Origin: Phycisphaeraceae bacterium
Lineage (GTDB): Bacteria > Planctomycetota > Phycisphaerae > Phycisphaerales > UBA1924
Reading direction: 5' to 3'
Length of the DNA stretch: 64,000 nt
Assembly (NCBI GenBank): GCA_020639155.1
Contig: JACKHF010000001.1
Location: 1,054,001-1,118,000, forward strand
In this document: positions 16,554 to 27,015 of the stretch, one piece after another
Layout: each line of letters opens with the position of its first letter
Position numbering within the stretch: position 1 is the stretch's first letter
Notes under the pieces: model-generated
Told to the model about the DNA's origin: nothing
Seen by the model: only the letters and a program-made list of their open reading frames with translations
The model's database searches: none
Translations under genes and position numbers: made by a program

Positions 16554-18842
16554 ATGAAACTGCTTCGCAGCGTAATGATGATAGTATTTAGTGTCATATT
16601 GACATTATCATCTGCACGCGCACAGCAACCGATTGGACAGTGGCAACCCGGTCCAAAGGCGAGCAGCGTTTCGGGCTCGATCTACTCGATTGAAACATGG
16701 GACCCTGATGGAAGCGGGCCAGCACCACAGCACTTTGCTATTGGTGGCCGGATTGATGCGATTGGCTCTGAGTACATAAACAATATTGCAATGTGGGATG
16801 GCACATCGTGGCAACAGATGGGGGATGGGTTTGTTCCACCGTTTTCGGAAGAACTCGGTGGCTTGCAACTCAAGCGGATCGGCAACACGCTCTTTGCTGG
16901 AGTTACTGCTGGCAATGCAACGACCGGGTTTTCTCACTCTCTCAAGCAGTGGAATGGAAATGCTTGGGCAGAAGTGCCGAGTTCAACATGGTTCGCCGCC
17001 TCCAATCGATTTACTGTGTTTCGGCACGAGAACAAGCTTGCTGTCTATGCTCGAAATGATGAGATGCCATCGGAGCAATATGTGATCGGGCTGTGGGACG
17101 GTGTCGGCTGGAGCTATCCAGTCACTGTTCCAGCGGGGGTGCAGTTGTTCAAGAGAGCGGTGGAGCTCAAAGGGTATTGGTATTTTCTTGTAAATAAATC
17201 AGTCTATCGATTGAACGCAGATGGAACCACGACGGAGGTTGGTGTTGCAACAGAGCCGTATTACCCCAACGTGTCCGCAATGGAAGTGTTTAACAACGAA
17301 ATATATATTACTGGCCTGTTTCATGAGTGGAACGATGTTCCACGCAATAGTATTGTACGCTTTGATGGGACGAGTTGGTCTCCTGTAGGCGTTGGTTTAT
17401 CCGGCGACGGCTCGTTGCTTCGAGTCGGAAACGACAGAATCTACGTTGCCGGGCCGGTAGGGTCAGGTATCAACCCTGACGGAAGTGTCGTTCCTTCTAG
17501 CGGCTTCCTCTCATGGAACGGGACAAGCTGGAAGAACGAGAGTTCCGAACCAGTGTTGTCGCCATTTGATCTTTCAATTGATGGCGACATTCAGTTTGCG
17601 CGAGGCGGATTCCAGGGGACCAATCCGGTTTTCTTCAACAGCCTTGCGACTCGCACGAATAACGCCTGGCAGGTTGTTACAACACTGTCATCAACAACAC
17701 TAAACGGCACCGCTTATTCAACATGTGAATATAATGATAAACTCGTGGTTGCGGGAAGCTTCGATTATGCCGGCGGTCTACATATTGGCCATGTTGCGAC
17801 ATGGGATGGGACAATGTGGCGTAGCATGAACTATCCGTCCAGCGCGAATGCACCGGGACAACTGCTTGAGCATAATGGCGTGTTGTATACAAGCACGTCA
17901 GGCCCATCCGGATCAACCGGAAACTACCCTGTTCTGTATCATTTTATTGGCACTACGTGGATACCAGATTATTACTACGGCTATCAGGTGGCGGTAAGAT
18001 CCATGGCAGTGTATGAAGACAGCCTTGTCGTTGCGGGCAGATTTACCCAGCCTTCCGTTGCAATCGCTTCTCAGAATGGCAACACATTTGCTGGCGGGTT
18101 AAATATTGGCCTTACTCAATATGTTCAGCACATAGCTGTCCTGGGCGATGATCTGTATGCGTGGGGTTCCTTTGCGTCATCTGTATCTGGGGTGCCTCTG
18201 AATGGGTTTGCAAAGTGGGACGGATCTCAATGGTCTGAACCACCACTTCCAACGTTGGAGGTCGGATCTCGACCACTTGTTGCGAATGATCGGATCTATA
18301 TGTATGGTTTCGACCAACAGGCGGGTCTTGTTCATATTTCTGCGTTTGATGGAGCAAGCTGGGAAGTGCTGTATAGCACACCAACAACCACAAGACTGTT
18401 TTATCCGTCGGCACTTGTATGGCACGATGATGCACTGCACGCTGCCGGTACTGTCTATCCAAACTACCCAATCTCATTTGAGAGATATGTTGACGTGCGT
18501 CGATTTGGACCAAACGGTCTGTTAAGTTCGGTCTCAGAGCCACTCTACGCGCCGAACACAACTATCGCCCAGATCAATAATGCGATGTCAAGAGGAAACT
18601 CTATATGGGTCACAGGGCAGTTCCTCGGTAGCCAGAGTGTGATGTGCGAACGGATTGCAGAGCTTCGATTCACTTGCTACCCCGACTGTGACGGTTCTGG
18701 CTCATTAAACATCTTCGATTACATCTGTTTCGGCAATGCCTTCAGCTCAAACGATCCATACGCCGACTGTGACGGAAGCGGCAACCTGAACATCTTCGAC
18801 TATATCTGTTTCGGCAATGCCTACGCAGCCGGGTGTCCGTAA
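16554..18842 (+). CDS. WDG-repeat propeller-like exported protein with GC-type dockerin tail
   Basis: 762 residues. The ATG at 16554 is chosen because GAGGGAG lies 7 bases upstream; an ATG at 16548 is too close to it. The signal peptide is MKLLRSVMMIVFSVILTLSSARAQ. WDPDGSGP appears near residue 50, as in four paralogues. The body repeats of 45-60 residues end in WDGTSW-type strands (MWDGTSWQQMG, FDGTSWSPVG, WNGTSWKN, WDGTMWRS), suggesting a kelch-like or irregular beta-propeller. Two dockerin repeats close the protein. It is the first gene of a 13-gene plus-strand array of dockerin-tailed proteins. Confidence 0.9.
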   Translation: MKLLRSVMMIVFSVILTLSSARAQQPIGQWQPGPKASSVSGSIYSIETWDPDGSGPAPQHFAIGGRIDAIGSEYINNIAMWDGTSWQQMGDGFVPPFSEELGGLQLKRIGNTLFAGVTAGNATTGFSHSLKQWNGNAWAEVPSSTWFAASNRFTVFRHENKLAVYARNDEMPSEQYVIGLWDGVGWSYPVTVPAGVQLFKRAVELKGYWYFLVNKSVYRLNADGTTTEVGVATEPYYPNVSAMEVFNNEIYITGLFHEWNDVPRNSIVRFDGTSWSPVGVGLSGDGSLLRVGNDRIYVAGPVGSGINPDGSVVPSSGFLSWNGTSWKNESSEPVLSPFDLSIDGDIQFARGGFQGTNPVFFNSLATRTNNAWQVVTTLSSTTLNGTAYSTCEYNDKLVVAGSFDYAGGLHIGHVATWDGTMWRSMNYPSSANAPGQLLEHNGVLYTSTSGPSGSTGNYPVLYHFIGTTWIPDYYYGYQVAVRSMAVYEDSLVVAGRFTQPSVAIASQNGNTFAGGLNIGLTQYVQHIAVLGDDLYAWGSFASSVSGVPLNGFAKWDGSQWSEPPLPTLEVGSRPLVANDRIYMYGFDQQAGLVHISAFDGASWEVLYSTPTTTRLFYPSALVWHDDALHAAGTVYPNYPISFERYVDVRRFGPNGLLSSVSEPLYAPNTTIAQINNAMSRGNSIWVTGQFLGSQSVMCERIAELRFTCYPDCDGSGSLNIFDYICFGNAFSSNDPYADCDGSGNLNIFDYICFGNAYAAGCP

Positions 18843-18876
18843 GGATTTGCCACGGCTTTGGTGTTGATTCTTGCAT

Positions 18877-18905
18877 GCTCTTTCATGAGAGAGGGCTTTC
18901 TTTTT
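18877..18905 (+). terminator. Intrinsic terminator after the gene at 16554-18842
   Basis: GCTCTTTC pairs with GAGAGGGC (8 bp with two G-T pairs, loop ATGA), followed by TTTCTTTTTC. Confidence 0.65.
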
Positions 18906-18979
18906 CTCGAAGGTGCAACCCGGACTCGATTCGCAGAAATACCTATTGGTCCACTGCTCGCATCTCTGGGGAACCATAC

Positions 18980-21261
18980 ATGAACCGGAACAACATCCAT
19001 CGGCACATCAGCACCCTCGCAGTCCTTGGCATTGCTTGCGGTGCAATCGCCCAAAGCCAGTGCGTCCAACCCGAGTGGATGCCGATCGGGATGGAACATC
19101 TTCCCCTAACAGATTTCGGGCAAGTCGGCATGATCAATAAAACTCTCGCGTGGGATCCGGATGGCAGCGGGCCGGCGCAACATGCGCTCGTGACCGGGGG
19201 GCAGTTCGTCAGCATTGCCGGTGTTGATGCAATCAATATCGCCATGTTTGACTTCAAAACGCGCAAATGGCATCCGATCGGCAACGAGCTTGGGAGACCA
19301 GTTGGATCATTGGCATACAAAGTTGAAGACCTGGCTGTAACATCATCGGGCGAACTCTATGCGTGCGGTCGATTTCCTCCGAACAGTCTTTCTCCGAACG
19401 GGTTTGGAGTTGCAAAGTGGGACGGGAACGCATGGGTCGCACCTGGTGAACCGCCCCAAACCACCTTTCATAGTATCGACCCGATGTCAAACGGCGGTAT
19501 TCTGGCAAGCGCAGGATTTAATGTGTACACGTGGAGCGCTGGAAGCCCGTGGTCGTTGTTTGGAACCGCAAACGGACTTATTACTGAGGTGGTAGAGCTT
19601 CCAAACGGCGATGTTGTTATTGCTGGTCAGTTTACTTCGGTTGATGGTGTGCCGGTTGTAAAAACTGCACGATGGGATGGAACGATCTGGCATGAGATGG
19701 CAATGGGACTCAACGACCAGGTGGACGAGTTGATCGCACTTCCCAATGGGCATGCTGTTGCATGCGGTAGTATTGGTACCGGCGTTCAGATCTGGGATGG
19801 ACAGAGCTGGACACCGCTTGGTGGTGGTGTAATTGGGACGGTAGACTCGATTGGTCGCGCACCCAATGGTGATATTGTCGCAGCGGGTGACTTCTTGACA
19901 GGCGCTCCCGCGTTTGAACGTGATATTGCGCGCTGGGATGGCACCGCGTGGTCATCAATAGGTAAGCCACTTCGTGTGAGTACCGGGTTTTCCACGGTCG
20001 CGATGTTTCCTGATGGAGACTTTGTTGTGTCGGGCGACTGGTCCAACCCCCCAAGCGGCAGCCCACACACCATTGCGCGCTGGGACGGCAGCGACTGGGA
20101 TGTCATTGGGAATGGATTTAATCAGTCGATAAGCACGAGCACACTCTTACCAGATGGTGGATTTGTGCTTGCAGGTGCATTTACTGTCGGCGCAGGAATT
20201 GCTGCGAACGGGATCATCCAGCGACACGGACAAGAATGGTCCAGCTTAGGAGAAGAATTTCCTTCAACTTATTTTGTCAATGCGGTTACTGTGACATCGA
20301 ATGGCGACATGATCGTTGGCGGTAGAATTTTTCCTGCCTTTGGTCAGATCTTCAATAACATCGCCCGATGGGATGGTGCGACATGGCACCCATTGGGCGA
20401 CGGTATCGGCAGCATTGTTGATGCGTTGGTGGCACTCTCAAACGATGATGTTGTAGCTGGTGGAAGATTTCTTACAGCGAGCGGAATCACTGTGAATCAT
20501 ATTGCGCGCTGGGATGGCTCAGACTGGCACGCGCTCGGCGACGGTATAGATGGGGCTGTCTGGGCTCTCGCGCAAGCAGCAAATGGCGATGTCATCGCTG
20601 GAGGCGGATTTCAGATGGCAGGCGGAGTTCCCACATCGAACATCGCACGTTGGGATGGTACATCGTGGTCGCCTCTCGGCAGTGGTTTAAGTGGCACCGT
20701 GTACAGCTTAATCCGATTACCAACGGGTGATGTGATAGCTGGAGGAGCCTTTACATTAGCGGGGGGGCTCCGGCATCATATATTGCGCGCTGGGATGGTG
20801 TCTCCTGGTCACCAATGGGCGATGGGCTCAATGGAGGTGTGAGAGCTCTTTCTCTTACACACCTTGGAGACGTTCTTGCTGGCGGTACGTTCAGTTCTTC
20901 AGGCACAACTCCCATCAATAACCTGGCTCGCTGGGATGGCACCGCATGGCATCCTGTTGGCAAGGGCGTTGAGAACGGTTCCGTGCGAACGATCCAGGTG
21001 CTGAACAACGGAAACATTATTGTTGGTGGCACCTTTGATACTGCAGGCGGCGAACCATCCGCACGATTCGCAGAGTTTGGTTGTGTCGATGCCTGCTACC
21101 CCGACTGCGACAGCTCTGGCTCATTAAACATCTTCGATTACATCTGCTTCGGCAATGCCTTTGGCGCTGGCGAGCCATATGCTGACTGCGACGGGAACGG
21201 GAGTCTGAATACCTTTGACTACATCTGCTTCAGTAACGCGTACGCAGCCGGGTGTCCGTAA
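18980..21261 (+). pseudogene. WDG-repeat dockerin protein, frameshifted in a G7 tract
   Basis: The ATG at 18980 opens a signal peptide (MNRNNIHRHISTLAVLGIACGAIAQ), WDPDGSGP and about a dozen repeats of the form LPNGDVIAGG.F...GG....IARWDGT.W..LG. In GAFTLAGG at 20761-20767 the frame is lost: seven G are present where eight would give AGG-APASYIARWDGVSW, and the zero frame stops at 20842. The rest continues in the +1 frame from about 20768 to 21261 and ends with two dockerin repeats (YPDCDSSGSLN..., YADCDGNGSLN...). It could be a real frameshift, a phase-variable or transcriptional-slippage site, or a sequencing error. Restored length would be about 760 residues. Confidence 0.8.
20761..20767 (+). 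repeat. Homopolymeric G7 tract at the frameshift
   Basis: Seven consecutive G following GC. One additional G restores the downstream WDG-repeat and dockerin frame. The tract is a classic slippage substrate for replication or transcription. Confidence 0.85.
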
Positions 21262-21300
21262 CAGCTCAAACGTTCTTCGCTGAGTTTCACACAAGCCGCT
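21131..21300 (+). repeat. Duplicated dockerin-tail DNA with shared 3' flank, copy 1
   Basis: This 170-base segment aligns without gaps to 22651-22820. It covers the second half of the dockerin module, the stop codon and about 40 bases beyond it (CAAACGTTCTTCGCTGAG and following), with few mismatches. Confidence 0.85.
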
Positions 21301-21374
21301 TCGTGACATGAAAATAGCGCCATCGTTCAAGTTCTGTTGTTGCAATACCACATGCCTTTGGTTATGCTCATGCG

Positions 21375-22781
21375 ATGCGAGTAGTCCCACAAACTAAACA
21401 CACACAGTCCATTTGTCACAGGTGGCCTATTTGCTGCGTGCAACGCTTTGATCGGTTGCTTGCATCGTCGTGTGTTCTTGCTGCTACGACGATTGCGCAT
21501 GCCCAGTTGCAGCTCGACTGGATGAAGAACTGGGGCGATCAGCAGTTTGGTGAAAAAGCGGTTGACATCGCGTTGGACCCGTCTGACAACATCATTGTTG
21601 CTGGTTCTCAACAGCATCAATGGTATGGTCCCGGCAGCACGCCGTACAACGTCGGGCACGTGTGGCGCTTTGGACCGAGCGGACTTCCAGCAGGAAGTTA
21701 CACATACGTTGGTTGGGTGCTTGAAGATGATTATGAGGTTGAAGCAGTTGCAGCTGACAGCGAATACATGTACTACGCTGTGACAGAGCCTTCGCCCGTC
21801 TTTGTTACCGTTCTTGAGAAACGTTCCTTGTCTGGTGAGCTTGTCTGGAATCGCACGATAGAGTACTGGATATTCTCGTCATATGACATCGACCTCGATA
21901 CTCAATCCAATATTTACCTTTGTGGACGCAGCAACTCGACAGGATCATCCGGACAACTTGCACGGTATGACACCAATGGGAACGAGGTGTGGCGAAAGGA
22001 GTTCGGAACATCTGAGGGCACATCAAGTAATCGCATTAGAGTGGATAATGCGGCAGGAATCTATGTGTGCGGATCGACATATGGCGATCTCGGCTCAGCA
22101 TCCATGGGAATGAGCGATGCATATCTTGCGCGACTTACTGAAAATGGTGAGCCGATCTGGTTTCAGCAGTTAGGAACACCAGAGCACGATGCCTTTACTG
22201 CGATTGATATTGCACCTGATAGTTCTCTTGTTGTTGCAGGCAATACGTTTGGCAGCCTGGCGAGGCCATCGGCGGGCCAAGGTGATGTGATTGTTGTAAA
22301 GTATAATGCAACTGGTACCATGCTCTGGACAGTGCAGCATGGTACGGCAGCGAACGAGACTTCAACAGATGTCAAGGTCGATCCGGAGGGAAGTGTCTAT
22401 GTTCTCACCGATAGCTTTGATGTTCTATCAGTTGAAAAGTACAGTTCAATCGGCGATCAACTGTGGAAGTACGATCTACCCGGCATCGCCGGGAACAGCA
22501 GGATGGTGCTCGATTCAAATCAGAACGTGCTGATTTCCGGCACTGCTTTCGGTACATTTTCTGGAACTGCGATGGGCGGGCTTAACGCGTTTCTTCTTAA
22601 GCTCAATCAAAGCTGCTATCCCGATTGCAATGGTTCGGGTTCGTTGAACATCTTCGACTACATCTGCTTCGGCAATGCCTTTGGCGCTGGCGAGCCATAT
22701 GCCGACTGCGACGGGAACGGGAGTCTGAATACCTTTGACTACATCTGCTTTGGGAACGCGTACACAGTTGGGTGTCCATAA
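21375..22781 (+). CDS. SBBP-like beta-propeller exported protein with GC-type dockerin tail
   Basis: 468 residues from the ATG at 21375, which lacks a clear ribosome-binding site. A GTG at 21438 would give a more normal signal peptide (QRFDRLLASSCVLAATTIAHAQ). The body has repeats of about 50 residues with D..DNIIVAG, D..SNIYLCG, DNAAGIYVCGST.GDLG and D..SLVVAGNTFG, typical of SBBP-type propeller proteins, similar to the gene at 50416-51789. The dockerin tail (YPDCNGSGSLN..., YADCDGNGSLN...) ends VGCP and is almost the same at the DNA level as those of its two neighbours. Confidence 0.88.
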   Translation: MRVVPQTKHTQSICHRWPICCVQRFDRLLASSCVLAATTIAHAQLQLDWMKNWGDQQFGEKAVDIALDPSDNIIVAGSQQHQWYGPGSTPYNVGHVWRFGPSGLPAGSYTYVGWVLEDDYEVEAVAADSEYMYYAVTEPSPVFVTVLEKRSLSGELVWNRTIEYWIFSSYDIDLDTQSNIYLCGRSNSTGSSGQLARYDTNGNEVWRKEFGTSEGTSSNRIRVDNAAGIYVCGSTYGDLGSASMGMSDAYLARLTENGEPIWFQQLGTPEHDAFTAIDIAPDSSLVVAGNTFGSLARPSAGQGDVIVVKYNATGTMLWTVQHGTAANETSTDVKVDPEGSVYVLTDSFDVLSVEKYSSIGDQLWKYDLPGIAGNSRMVLDSNQNVLISGTAFGTFSGTAMGGLNAFLLKLNQSCYPDCNGSGSLNIFDYICFGNAFGAGEPYADCDGNGSLNTFDYICFGNAYTVGCP

Positions 22782-22820
22782 CAACTCAAACGTTCTTCGC
22801 TGAGTTTCACACAAGCCGCT
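22651..22820 (+). repeat. Duplicated dockerin-tail DNA with shared 3' flank, copy 2
   Basis: Partner of 21131-21300. The coding part from about 22660 to the stop is also nearly the same as the end of the gene at 22911-25166, including the ending YTVGCP. Confidence 0.85.
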
Positions 22821-22837
22821 CCACGAGAGCGGTTTTT
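22816..22837 (+). terminator. Intrinsic terminator of the SBBP-like gene
   Basis: CCGCTC-CACGA-GAGCGG followed by five T, 35 bases past the stop. The corresponding position after the preceding paralogue has lost the second stem arm. Confidence 0.85.
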
Positions 22838-22910
22838 CATTCTACGTGCAACCAGATGCTGTCTTGCGAGAATACCTTCGCAGAGTTCACGAAACCACTG
22901 GAGTATGCAC

Positions 22911-25166
22911 ATGCATCAGAAGAGCGCCTTTGTTTTTTGGTTTATTCTGCTCGGTTCGGGTTCTACCTCGTACGCTCAGTGGCAGTGCCCCGAACCCGAA
23001 TGGTTGCCGGGTGGCGGTGCGCTTGGAACGAACGGCATCGTCAGCAGTTCCATCATGTGGGATCCTGATGGGTTCGGGCCAACAACACAGAGGCTGGTGA
23101 TTGGAGGCAAGTTCACTCTGGCGGGTGATGTTCTCACAACGCACATTGCCATGTACGACCCTGCTTCGGGAGACTGGGAAACGATCAGCGCGGGCGTCGG
23201 CAGCGATTATTTTCTCGATCATGTCGCGGATGTGACCACGCTTCCGAACGGCCAGCTCATTGCAGGCGGTCACTTCAGTGTTGCGAGCACGACGCCGGTG
23301 GCCAATATTGCTCTCTGGGATGGAGTGAGTTGGACTTCGATGCAAGGGGGAGCAAACGGCGACATATTCAAGCTTGGAACAACTGAAAACGGTGATGCTA
23401 TCGCATGTGGAGATTTTGCCACAATCGGCAGCGTGAGCGCCCATCGCATTGCTCGTTGGAACGGCAACACATGGTCCGCACTGGGTTCGGCGCAGTGGAA
23501 CAACCGTGTTCTTACAATGACTGAAGATGCTTTGAACAACATTGTTGTTGGGGGTGAGTTCACATCGGTTGGCGGCTTCGATACTTCATACGTTGCAAGA
23601 TGGGATGGTTCTGAATGGAGCCAAATGGGTGGGGGTATGAACGGTCCTGTCTTTGCGCTATCTGCAACTCCAAACGGCGACATCATTGCAGCGGGTGCAT
23701 TTACCGTCGCTGGCGGCGTGAATGCACAAGGGATAGCTCGCTGGAACGGGGCAGCGTGGCAGGCTCTTGGAGATGGTATTGGTGGAAAAACGAACACCAT
23801 CACGGTGCTTCCGAATGGTGATCTGCTCGCGGGTGGCAGCCAGTTCAACACGAAGGGCACTCAGCCCCAATCTCTTGTTCTGTGGGACGGGACGAGTTGG
23901 TCATCATTTCAGCCGCAGGTGTATGGGATTGTTCACACGATAACGCTTGCATCTGATGGGGCTTTCTTTGCTGGTGGGCAAATCGCACAGGTTGGTGATA
24001 TTGTCACAAAGAACATCGCACGATGGGATGGCACAGCATGGTCGACGCTCAGCGACGGGTTTACTGGAAGCGTGCTTGCGCTACTTGCGCAACCAAACGG
24101 TCATGTGATTGCAGGAGGTCTGTTCGAGGGTGTTGATGGGATTCGAGCGAGAAATGTTGCTGAGTGGGATGGCTCAAACTGGAATGCTCTGGGCGATGGC
24201 ATCGATGGCATGGTGTGGACACTCGCTGATGCGCCAGATGATTCCATTATTGCTGGTGGTAGATTTACGGAAGCCGGAAACAAGCCTGCGTATCGAATCG
24301 CACGATGGGACGGCATTTCCTGGTCATCAATAGGATCCGGCATGAACGCTGCAGTCAACGCTGTGCTTGCGCTGCCGAATGGCGACATTATTGCAGGAGG
24401 AGAGTTCACAGTTGCTGGTGGTACGAGTGCAAGGCACATCGCACGATGGGATGGTGCTGTATGGAATTCTATGGATTCCGGCTTTAATCAGTGGGTGCAT
24501 GCGCTGACACAGTTGTCAAATGGTGACATCGTTGCTGGAGGTAGTTTCACATACTCTGGAAACACATATACGCGCTTTATCGCAAAATGGAATGGTTTTG
24601 CGTGGGAGCCAGTTGGATCGTTCAGCGGACAGCCTGTATACGCGCTGCTGACAAAGGACGGCGACCAACTCGTCGCGGGGAGTGCGCAGATTTCGATGTG
24701 GGATGGACAGACCTGGACGACCATTGGCAACACATCATCCGAGTACACGAAAGCGTTCACGCAACTTGCGAACGGAGATATCATCGCAGGTGGAAACTTC
24801 ACCTCAATCAACAACCAAAGCGCTTCGTTCATTGCACGATGGGATGGCGCAGAATGGCACCCACTCAGTGGTGGTCTGCAGAGGGAACCATTTTCACTTG
24901 CAACACTACCTCGGGGAGATCTGTTGGCAGGCGGTGTGTTTCTTTCGACCAGCGCCGGAGTGTCTGCTTACTTTGCACGGTTCGGCTGTGTCGACGCCTG
25001 CTATCCCGACTGCGACAGCTCTGGCTCATTGAACATCTTCGATTACATCTGCTTCGGCAATGCCTTTGGCGCTGGCGAGCCATATGCCGACTGCGACGGG
25101 AATGGGAGTCTGAATACCTTTGACTACATCTGCTTTGGGAACGCGTACACAGTTGGGTGTCCATGA
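22911..25166 (+). CDS. WDG-repeat propeller-like exported protein with GC-type dockerin tail
   Basis: 751 residues. The ATG at 22911 is chosen because GGAG lies 7 bases upstream; the ATG at 22905 is only one base from it. The signal peptide is MHQKSAFVFWFILLGSGSTSYAQ. WDPDGFGP follows, then about 14 repeats of 45 residues with the consensus LPNGDIIAGGEFT.AGG....IARWDG..W..LG.G. The tail has dockerin repeats YPDCDSSGSLN... and YADCDGNGSLN... ending VGCP. It is the intact closest paralogue of the frameshifted gene at 18980-21261 and the natural template for reconstructing it. Confidence 0.9.
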   Translation: MHQKSAFVFWFILLGSGSTSYAQWQCPEPEWLPGGGALGTNGIVSSSIMWDPDGFGPTTQRLVIGGKFTLAGDVLTTHIAMYDPASGDWETISAGVGSDYFLDHVADVTTLPNGQLIAGGHFSVASTTPVANIALWDGVSWTSMQGGANGDIFKLGTTENGDAIACGDFATIGSVSAHRIARWNGNTWSALGSAQWNNRVLTMTEDALNNIVVGGEFTSVGGFDTSYVARWDGSEWSQMGGGMNGPVFALSATPNGDIIAAGAFTVAGGVNAQGIARWNGAAWQALGDGIGGKTNTITVLPNGDLLAGGSQFNTKGTQPQSLVLWDGTSWSSFQPQVYGIVHTITLASDGAFFAGGQIAQVGDIVTKNIARWDGTAWSTLSDGFTGSVLALLAQPNGHVIAGGLFEGVDGIRARNVAEWDGSNWNALGDGIDGMVWTLADAPDDSIIAGGRFTEAGNKPAYRIARWDGISWSSIGSGMNAAVNAVLALPNGDIIAGGEFTVAGGTSARHIARWDGAVWNSMDSGFNQWVHALTQLSNGDIVAGGSFTYSGNTYTRFIAKWNGFAWEPVGSFSGQPVYALLTKDGDQLVAGSAQISMWDGQTWTTIGNTSSEYTKAFTQLANGDIIAGGNFTSINNQSASFIARWDGAEWHPLSGGLQREPFSLATLPRGDLLAGGVFLSTSAGVSAYFARFGCVDACYPDCDSSGSLNIFDYICFGNAFGAGEPYADCDGNGSLNTFDYICFGNAYTVGCP

Positions 25167-25329
25167 GCGTCACACTGGGGACTTCCTTCATCCGATGGCA
25201 GAGTAAGGAATTCGGCTGTTCTCGTACGAAAGACTGACAGCCCGTACTCAATCCGTTCGTATTGCACGGGGCCGTATTTCTCAGTACACTGGACGATCGC
25301 GTTCGCACACCCCCCTGTGCCGCTGGCAC

Positions 25330-27015
25330 ATGCTGCGCACCATGCCCCATATGGAACAAGCCATCATGCCATTCTGTGTGTACTCCGGAAAGCGTCCGAG
25401 CGTTCTATCGCTGGTTCTTGTCTGTGTTGGCGCGCTTGCTCCAGCGCGCACGTATGCACAATGCACGCCCGAGTGGCGGGCTGGCCCCGGTGCGGTCGGC
25501 GTCAATGGCGATGTATATGCGCTGAAGAGTTGGGACCCCGATGGTTCGGGACCCCAGCAGCCCGTGCTTGTCGCTGGTGGCGCATTTACGACAGCGGGTG
25601 GTCAGCCGGCGCTGCGGATCGCGTCGTGGAACGGAAGCGACTGGTCCCCCCTCGGTTCGGGAATCTCCGGATCTGCATCAGTCAATGTTCGAGCGCTCGC
25701 TGTGCTGAATGACAACTCGCTCGTCGCTGCGGGTATTGACATTCTCAGTGCGGGCGGCACAACAGCATGGAGTATCGCGCGATGGAATGGGTCGGCATGG
25801 TCCAGCATGGGCACGACCGCTGTGCCAGGATTGAACAATGATGCGTACTCGCTGCACGTGCTTCCGAATGGTGATCTGATTGCCGGCGGTGTATTTACCA
25901 ATGCGGGCGGTGTCGCAGCAAGCAGAGTTGCGAGTTGGAACGGCACGACGTGGACGGGGTTCCCCGCTGGTGTTGCGAGCGTGCGCGCACTGACATCACT
26001 TCCTAACGGCGACATCATTGCTGGAGGCACATTCGGCGGCGCCGTTGGCCCCGATGTCTCACGATGGGATGGGACGCAGTGGAACGCGATGGGATCGGGA
26101 CTGGGTGGCACGTTCGGAGGTGAGAATGTTTATGCGCTGGTGACACTCCCTTCGGGTGAGGCGTTTGCAGCCGGGTCTTACTCGACGTCCGGCGCGAACA
26201 CTGTGCGATACGCGAGCCGATTCGATGGCACTTCATGGAACGAGATGTACACGGGGCTGGCAAATGCTGGTTTCTACGCTGCATTGCAACGCGCAAACGG
26301 TGATCTTGTGGGCGGAACAAACTGGACGACCGCGTACCCCGGTGCAAGCAGCGCAGCTGTGCAATGGGACGGAACGCAATGGAACATCATGGCGTACTTT
26401 GATGGCGGCGGCGGGCCGTTCGTCTCAGCCATGGCCGAGCACAACGGCGAGTTGTACGTTGGCGGTCGTTTCTCGATCGTGATGGATGGTGCGCTCACGT
26501 TCACAGCCAACGGTGTGGCAAGGTTCGGGAACCCGACGCCGATCTTCACACAAGAGCCTGTCAGCACCTCCGTGTGTCACACTGCACAAACGCAGTTCAG
26601 TGCATCAGCGACCGGCGGCGCACCACTCATGTATGAATGGCAGATCGAAACGTCGGCGGGCATCTGGACACCGCTCACGACCGCGCCGCTCGCACTGCCG
26701 TGCGGATCGATCGCAACCACAGGGCAGGGAACAGAGCAGATCAGTGTTGTTGTGTCCGGATGTGCGGGCACATTTGTGCATCGTGTGCGGGCAGTTGCAA
26801 CATCGCCGTGCGGTGCGACGCCCTCAACGCCCGCGACACTGAAGATCTGCACTGCTGATTGCGACTGCAATGCCGTTCTCAACATCTTTGACTACATCTG
26901 CTTTGGCAATGAGTACGCCAGCAGCACGCAGTACGCAGATTGTGACGGGAACGGAAACCTGAACATCTTCGATTACATCTGCTTCGGCAACGCCTATGCG
27001 GCTGGGTGTCCTTGA
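25330..27015 (+). CDS. WDG-repeat plus Ig-like exported protein with GC-type dockerin tail
   Basis: 561 residues from the first ATG at 25330; in-frame ATGs at 25342, 25351 and 25366 are alternatives, and the last gives the most compact signal peptide (ending ALAPARTYAQ). WDPDGSGP is followed by WNG/WDG repeats. From about residue 405 there is a Cys-containing Ig-like segment (PVSTSVCHTAQTQFSASATG...) of the type found before Ig/PKD domains in exported proteins. The first dockerin loop is aberrant (DCDCNAVLNIFD) and the second canonical (DCDGNGNLNIFD). Confidence 0.88.
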   Translation: MLRTMPHMEQAIMPFCVYSGKRPSVLSLVLVCVGALAPARTYAQCTPEWRAGPGAVGVNGDVYALKSWDPDGSGPQQPVLVAGGAFTTAGGQPALRIASWNGSDWSPLGSGISGSASVNVRALAVLNDNSLVAAGIDILSAGGTTAWSIARWNGSAWSSMGTTAVPGLNNDAYSLHVLPNGDLIAGGVFTNAGGVAASRVASWNGTTWTGFPAGVASVRALTSLPNGDIIAGGTFGGAVGPDVSRWDGTQWNAMGSGLGGTFGGENVYALVTLPSGEAFAAGSYSTSGANTVRYASRFDGTSWNEMYTGLANAGFYAALQRANGDLVGGTNWTTAYPGASSAAVQWDGTQWNIMAYFDGGGGPFVSAMAEHNGELYVGGRFSIVMDGALTFTANGVARFGNPTPIFTQEPVSTSVCHTAQTQFSASATGGAPLMYEWQIETSAGIWTPLTTAPLALPCGSIATTGQGTEQISVVVSGCAGTFVHRVRAVATSPCGATPSTPATLKICTADCDCNAVLNIFDYICFGNEYASSTQYADCDGNGNLNIFDYICFGNAYAAGCP

